A stretch of 32,623 bases of DNA, taken from assembly GCA_041488155.1 (NCBI GenBank), contig JBGPOS010000043.1, positions 1 to 32,623 of the forward strand, given 5' to 3'. The notes beneath the pieces were generated by a model that was not told the origin of the DNA, made no database searches, and saw nothing but the letters and a program-made list of their open reading frames with translations. This DNA comes from JBGPOS01 sp041488155 (GTDB lineage Bacteria > Chloroflexota > Dehalococcoidia > Tepidiformales > Tepidiformaceae). A program made the position numbers and the translations under genes. Position 1 is the stretch's first letter, and every line of letters starts with the position of its first letter. Positions 31,406 through 32,623 of the stretch are shown piece by piece.

Positions 31406-32623
31406 ATGAGCGACCTGGACGAGATTGCTGAAGGAACCTCCCTTGTCCGCAGGATCATCACCGCCCTCGTGGCTCTGTTGGTCATTGGCGGTGGCTCCTA
31501 CGCCCTTTACTGGTTCTTCTTCTCCGACAGTTCAGATAACGCCGTGGTCTCCAAACCCGAAGAGGTGACCGTGGCCCGCGGCAACCTCGTCAGTTCGTTC
31601 ACCACCACGGGCGTGGCCCAGGCAACGCTCACGAGCAAGCTCACCTTTTCCACGAGCGGCCAGGTCAAGTCCGTCAGCGTCGGCGTCGGCGACAAGATCA
31701 CCGCAGGCCAGGAGCTCGCCCGGCTCGATGACAAGGATGCCCAGCGCAAGCTCGAGAGCGCTGCCGCCAACTTGGCTACCGCCCAGATACGTCTCCAGCA
31801 GCTCCAGCAGGGCCCAACAACGGCCGACATCGCCGCCGGCCAGCAATCCGTCGCCGGTGCTCAGTCGCAGCTGGCGAACGCCCAGTCCAACCTCGATAAG
31901 GCGCAACGCGGACCAACGGCCACCGATCTCGCCACCGCCGACGCAGCCGTCACCCAGGCCGAGCTCTCGCTCCAGAACACCACGAACTCCATCAACACAG
32001 CCTGGATCGCCTTGCTCAACGCTCAGCGCACGTACTGCACCACCTCGAACATCCCCGGGACGTTCTCACCTTGCCAGGAATCGGATCTACCCCTGAGCGA
32101 CTACAACATCGACCAGCTCACCGGCTTCATCCGCGCCCCCGGCGACGTGGCGAGCAAGGTCGGCGCGGCCACCTCCGCGGCTACCAGCCTGCTCCAGTCG
32201 AACACTTCCTACCTCAACTCGAAGAACTCCGTGATCCCGGCACAGAACAACCTCGACATCGCCAAACTCAAGCGCAAGGCGCTGAATGATCCGCCGAACC
32301 CGCTCGACCTTGCCCAACTCCAGGCTTCCGTGGTGAGCGCCCAGGCCGGCGTCACAACCGCCCAGGCCAGGCTCGACACCCTTCTCGCCGGGTCGACCTC
32401 CACCGACGTCTCGCTCCAACAGCAAAGCGTCAAGATCGCCCAGATCGCCTACCAGCAGGCCTCCGACGCTGTCGATGCCCTGGTCCTGCGCGCTGCGTTC
32501 GATGGCGTTATCGGCGCGGCCAGTGTGAACGTTGGCGACCAGGTCGGCGCAGCCACCGTCGCCTTCACCCTCAGCAACCCGAACGGCGTACGCGTCGACC
32601 TCACGGTCTCGGAGTCCGACCTG
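31406..32623 (+). CDS. Membrane-fusion (HlyD/MacA-type) efflux adaptor, partial at the window end
   Basis: The open frame runs 406 codons from ATG at 31406 past the window edge. The N-terminus is cytosolic, followed by one membrane helix (about 17-40). A lipoyl-like half motif, TFSTSGQVKSVSVGVGDKI followed by TAGQELARLDD (about 88-112), is standard for adaptors. A long coiled-coil hairpin follows (about 113-340), with repeated GPTTADIAAGQQSVAGAQSQ and GPTATDLATADAAVTQ units seen in Chloroflexota and actinobacterial relatives. The second lipoyl half, LVLRAAFDGVIGAASVNVGDQV, is present near the end of the window. These proteins link an inner-membrane ABC or RND transporter to export. An unusual Cys-rich loop (TYCTTSNIPGTFSPCQES) interrupts the hairpin. 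The start follows GAGAGAGAGG. A partner transporter is expected downstream but is not visible. Confidence 0.92.
   Translation, partial: MSDLDEIAEGTSLVRRIITALVALLVIGGGSYALYWFFFSDSSDNAVVSKPEEVTVARGNLVSSFTTTGVAQATLTSKLTFSTSGQVKSVSVGVGDKITAGQELARLDDKDAQRKLESAAANLATAQIRLQQLQQGPTTADIAAGQQSVAGAQSQLANAQSNLDKAQRGPTATDLATADAAVTQAELSLQNTTNSINTAWIALLNAQRTYCTTSNIPGTFSPCQESDLPLSDYNIDQLTGFIRAPGDVASKVGAATSAATSLLQSNTSYLNSKNSVIPAQNNLDIAKLKRKALNDPPNPLDLAQLQASVVSAQAGVTTAQARLDTLLAGSTSTDVSLQQQSVKIAQIAYQQASDAVDALVLRAAFDGVIGAASVNVGDQVGAATVAFTLSNPNGVRVDLTVSESDL

Overview
The window is GC-rich (roughly two-thirds G+C by eye), gene-dense bacterial DNA with 23 complete coding genes, two genes cut by the window edges and one probable pseudogene. 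No rRNA, tRNA, CRISPR array, phage gene or transposase gene was found. Gene content suggests a free-living, probably aerobic or facultative member of Chloroflexota: an F420-type luciferase-like oxidoreductase, a CaiB-type CoA transferase, a membrane-anchored MacA/HlyD-like adaptor, a NarL-type two-component pair, universal stress proteins and beta-helix/DUF11 surface proteins. A deep-branching actinobacterium is the main alternative. This assignment is inference, not proof.

Layout. (1) 1-2750, minus strand: a very large secreted beta-helix/DUF11 protein that runs off the left edge. (2) 2751-3312: no intact gene; it holds a hairpin and the frameshifted remnant of an LpxL-like lipid acyltransferase. 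(3) 3313-8419, minus: a four-gene CoA-thioester operon, in transcription order crotonase, glyoxalase-like protein, LLM oxidoreductase, tandem-fused CaiB/BaiF CoA transferase. (4) 8563-14409: mostly redox and detoxification enzymes: cutA, a nitroreductase, a lone molybdenum-hydroxylase large subunit followed by a MoaD-like sulfur carrier and a zinc alcohol dehydrogenase, and an aldo/keto reductase. (5) 14643-15314: a six-helix membrane protein behind a recognisable promoter with direct repeats.

(6) 15311-22198, minus: a compact hopanoid operon, shc-hpnC-hpnD-hpnE-hpnH-hpnG, with several overlapping stop/start codons. It converts farnesyl diphosphate to squalene (HpnCDE), cyclises it to hopene (Shc), then adds adenosine (HpnH) and removes adenine (HpnG) to make extended hopanoids. 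Divergent from it is ispH (22440-23411), the last step of the MEP pathway that supplies the isoprenoid units. ispH ends at a strong hairpin.

(7) 23524-29983: a stress/redox island with two universal stress proteins, a GNAT-like protein, a PPOX-fold flavin protein, a Tat-exported two-domain multicopper oxidase, a GAF histidine kinase with a NarL/DevR-type regulator, and a divergent degenerate receiver protein. The combination resembles the mycobacterial DosR (dormancy) regulon. A 146-bp element with 18-bp imperfect inverted ends lies at the end of the PPOX gene. (8) 30026-32623: a membrane-anchored glycoside-hydrolase-like TIM barrel (minus) and the start of a membrane-fusion (efflux adaptor) protein that runs off the right edge.

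Most genes have a clear GGAGG-like ribosome binding site, which was used to choose starts. The best candidates for something new are the CoA-transferase fusion with one half lacking its catalytic Asp, the crotonase with PaaG-like chemistry in the same operon, the molybdenum enzyme with its own MoaD, the DosR-like island with a non-phosphorylatable receiver, and the inverted-repeat element at 26174-26319.
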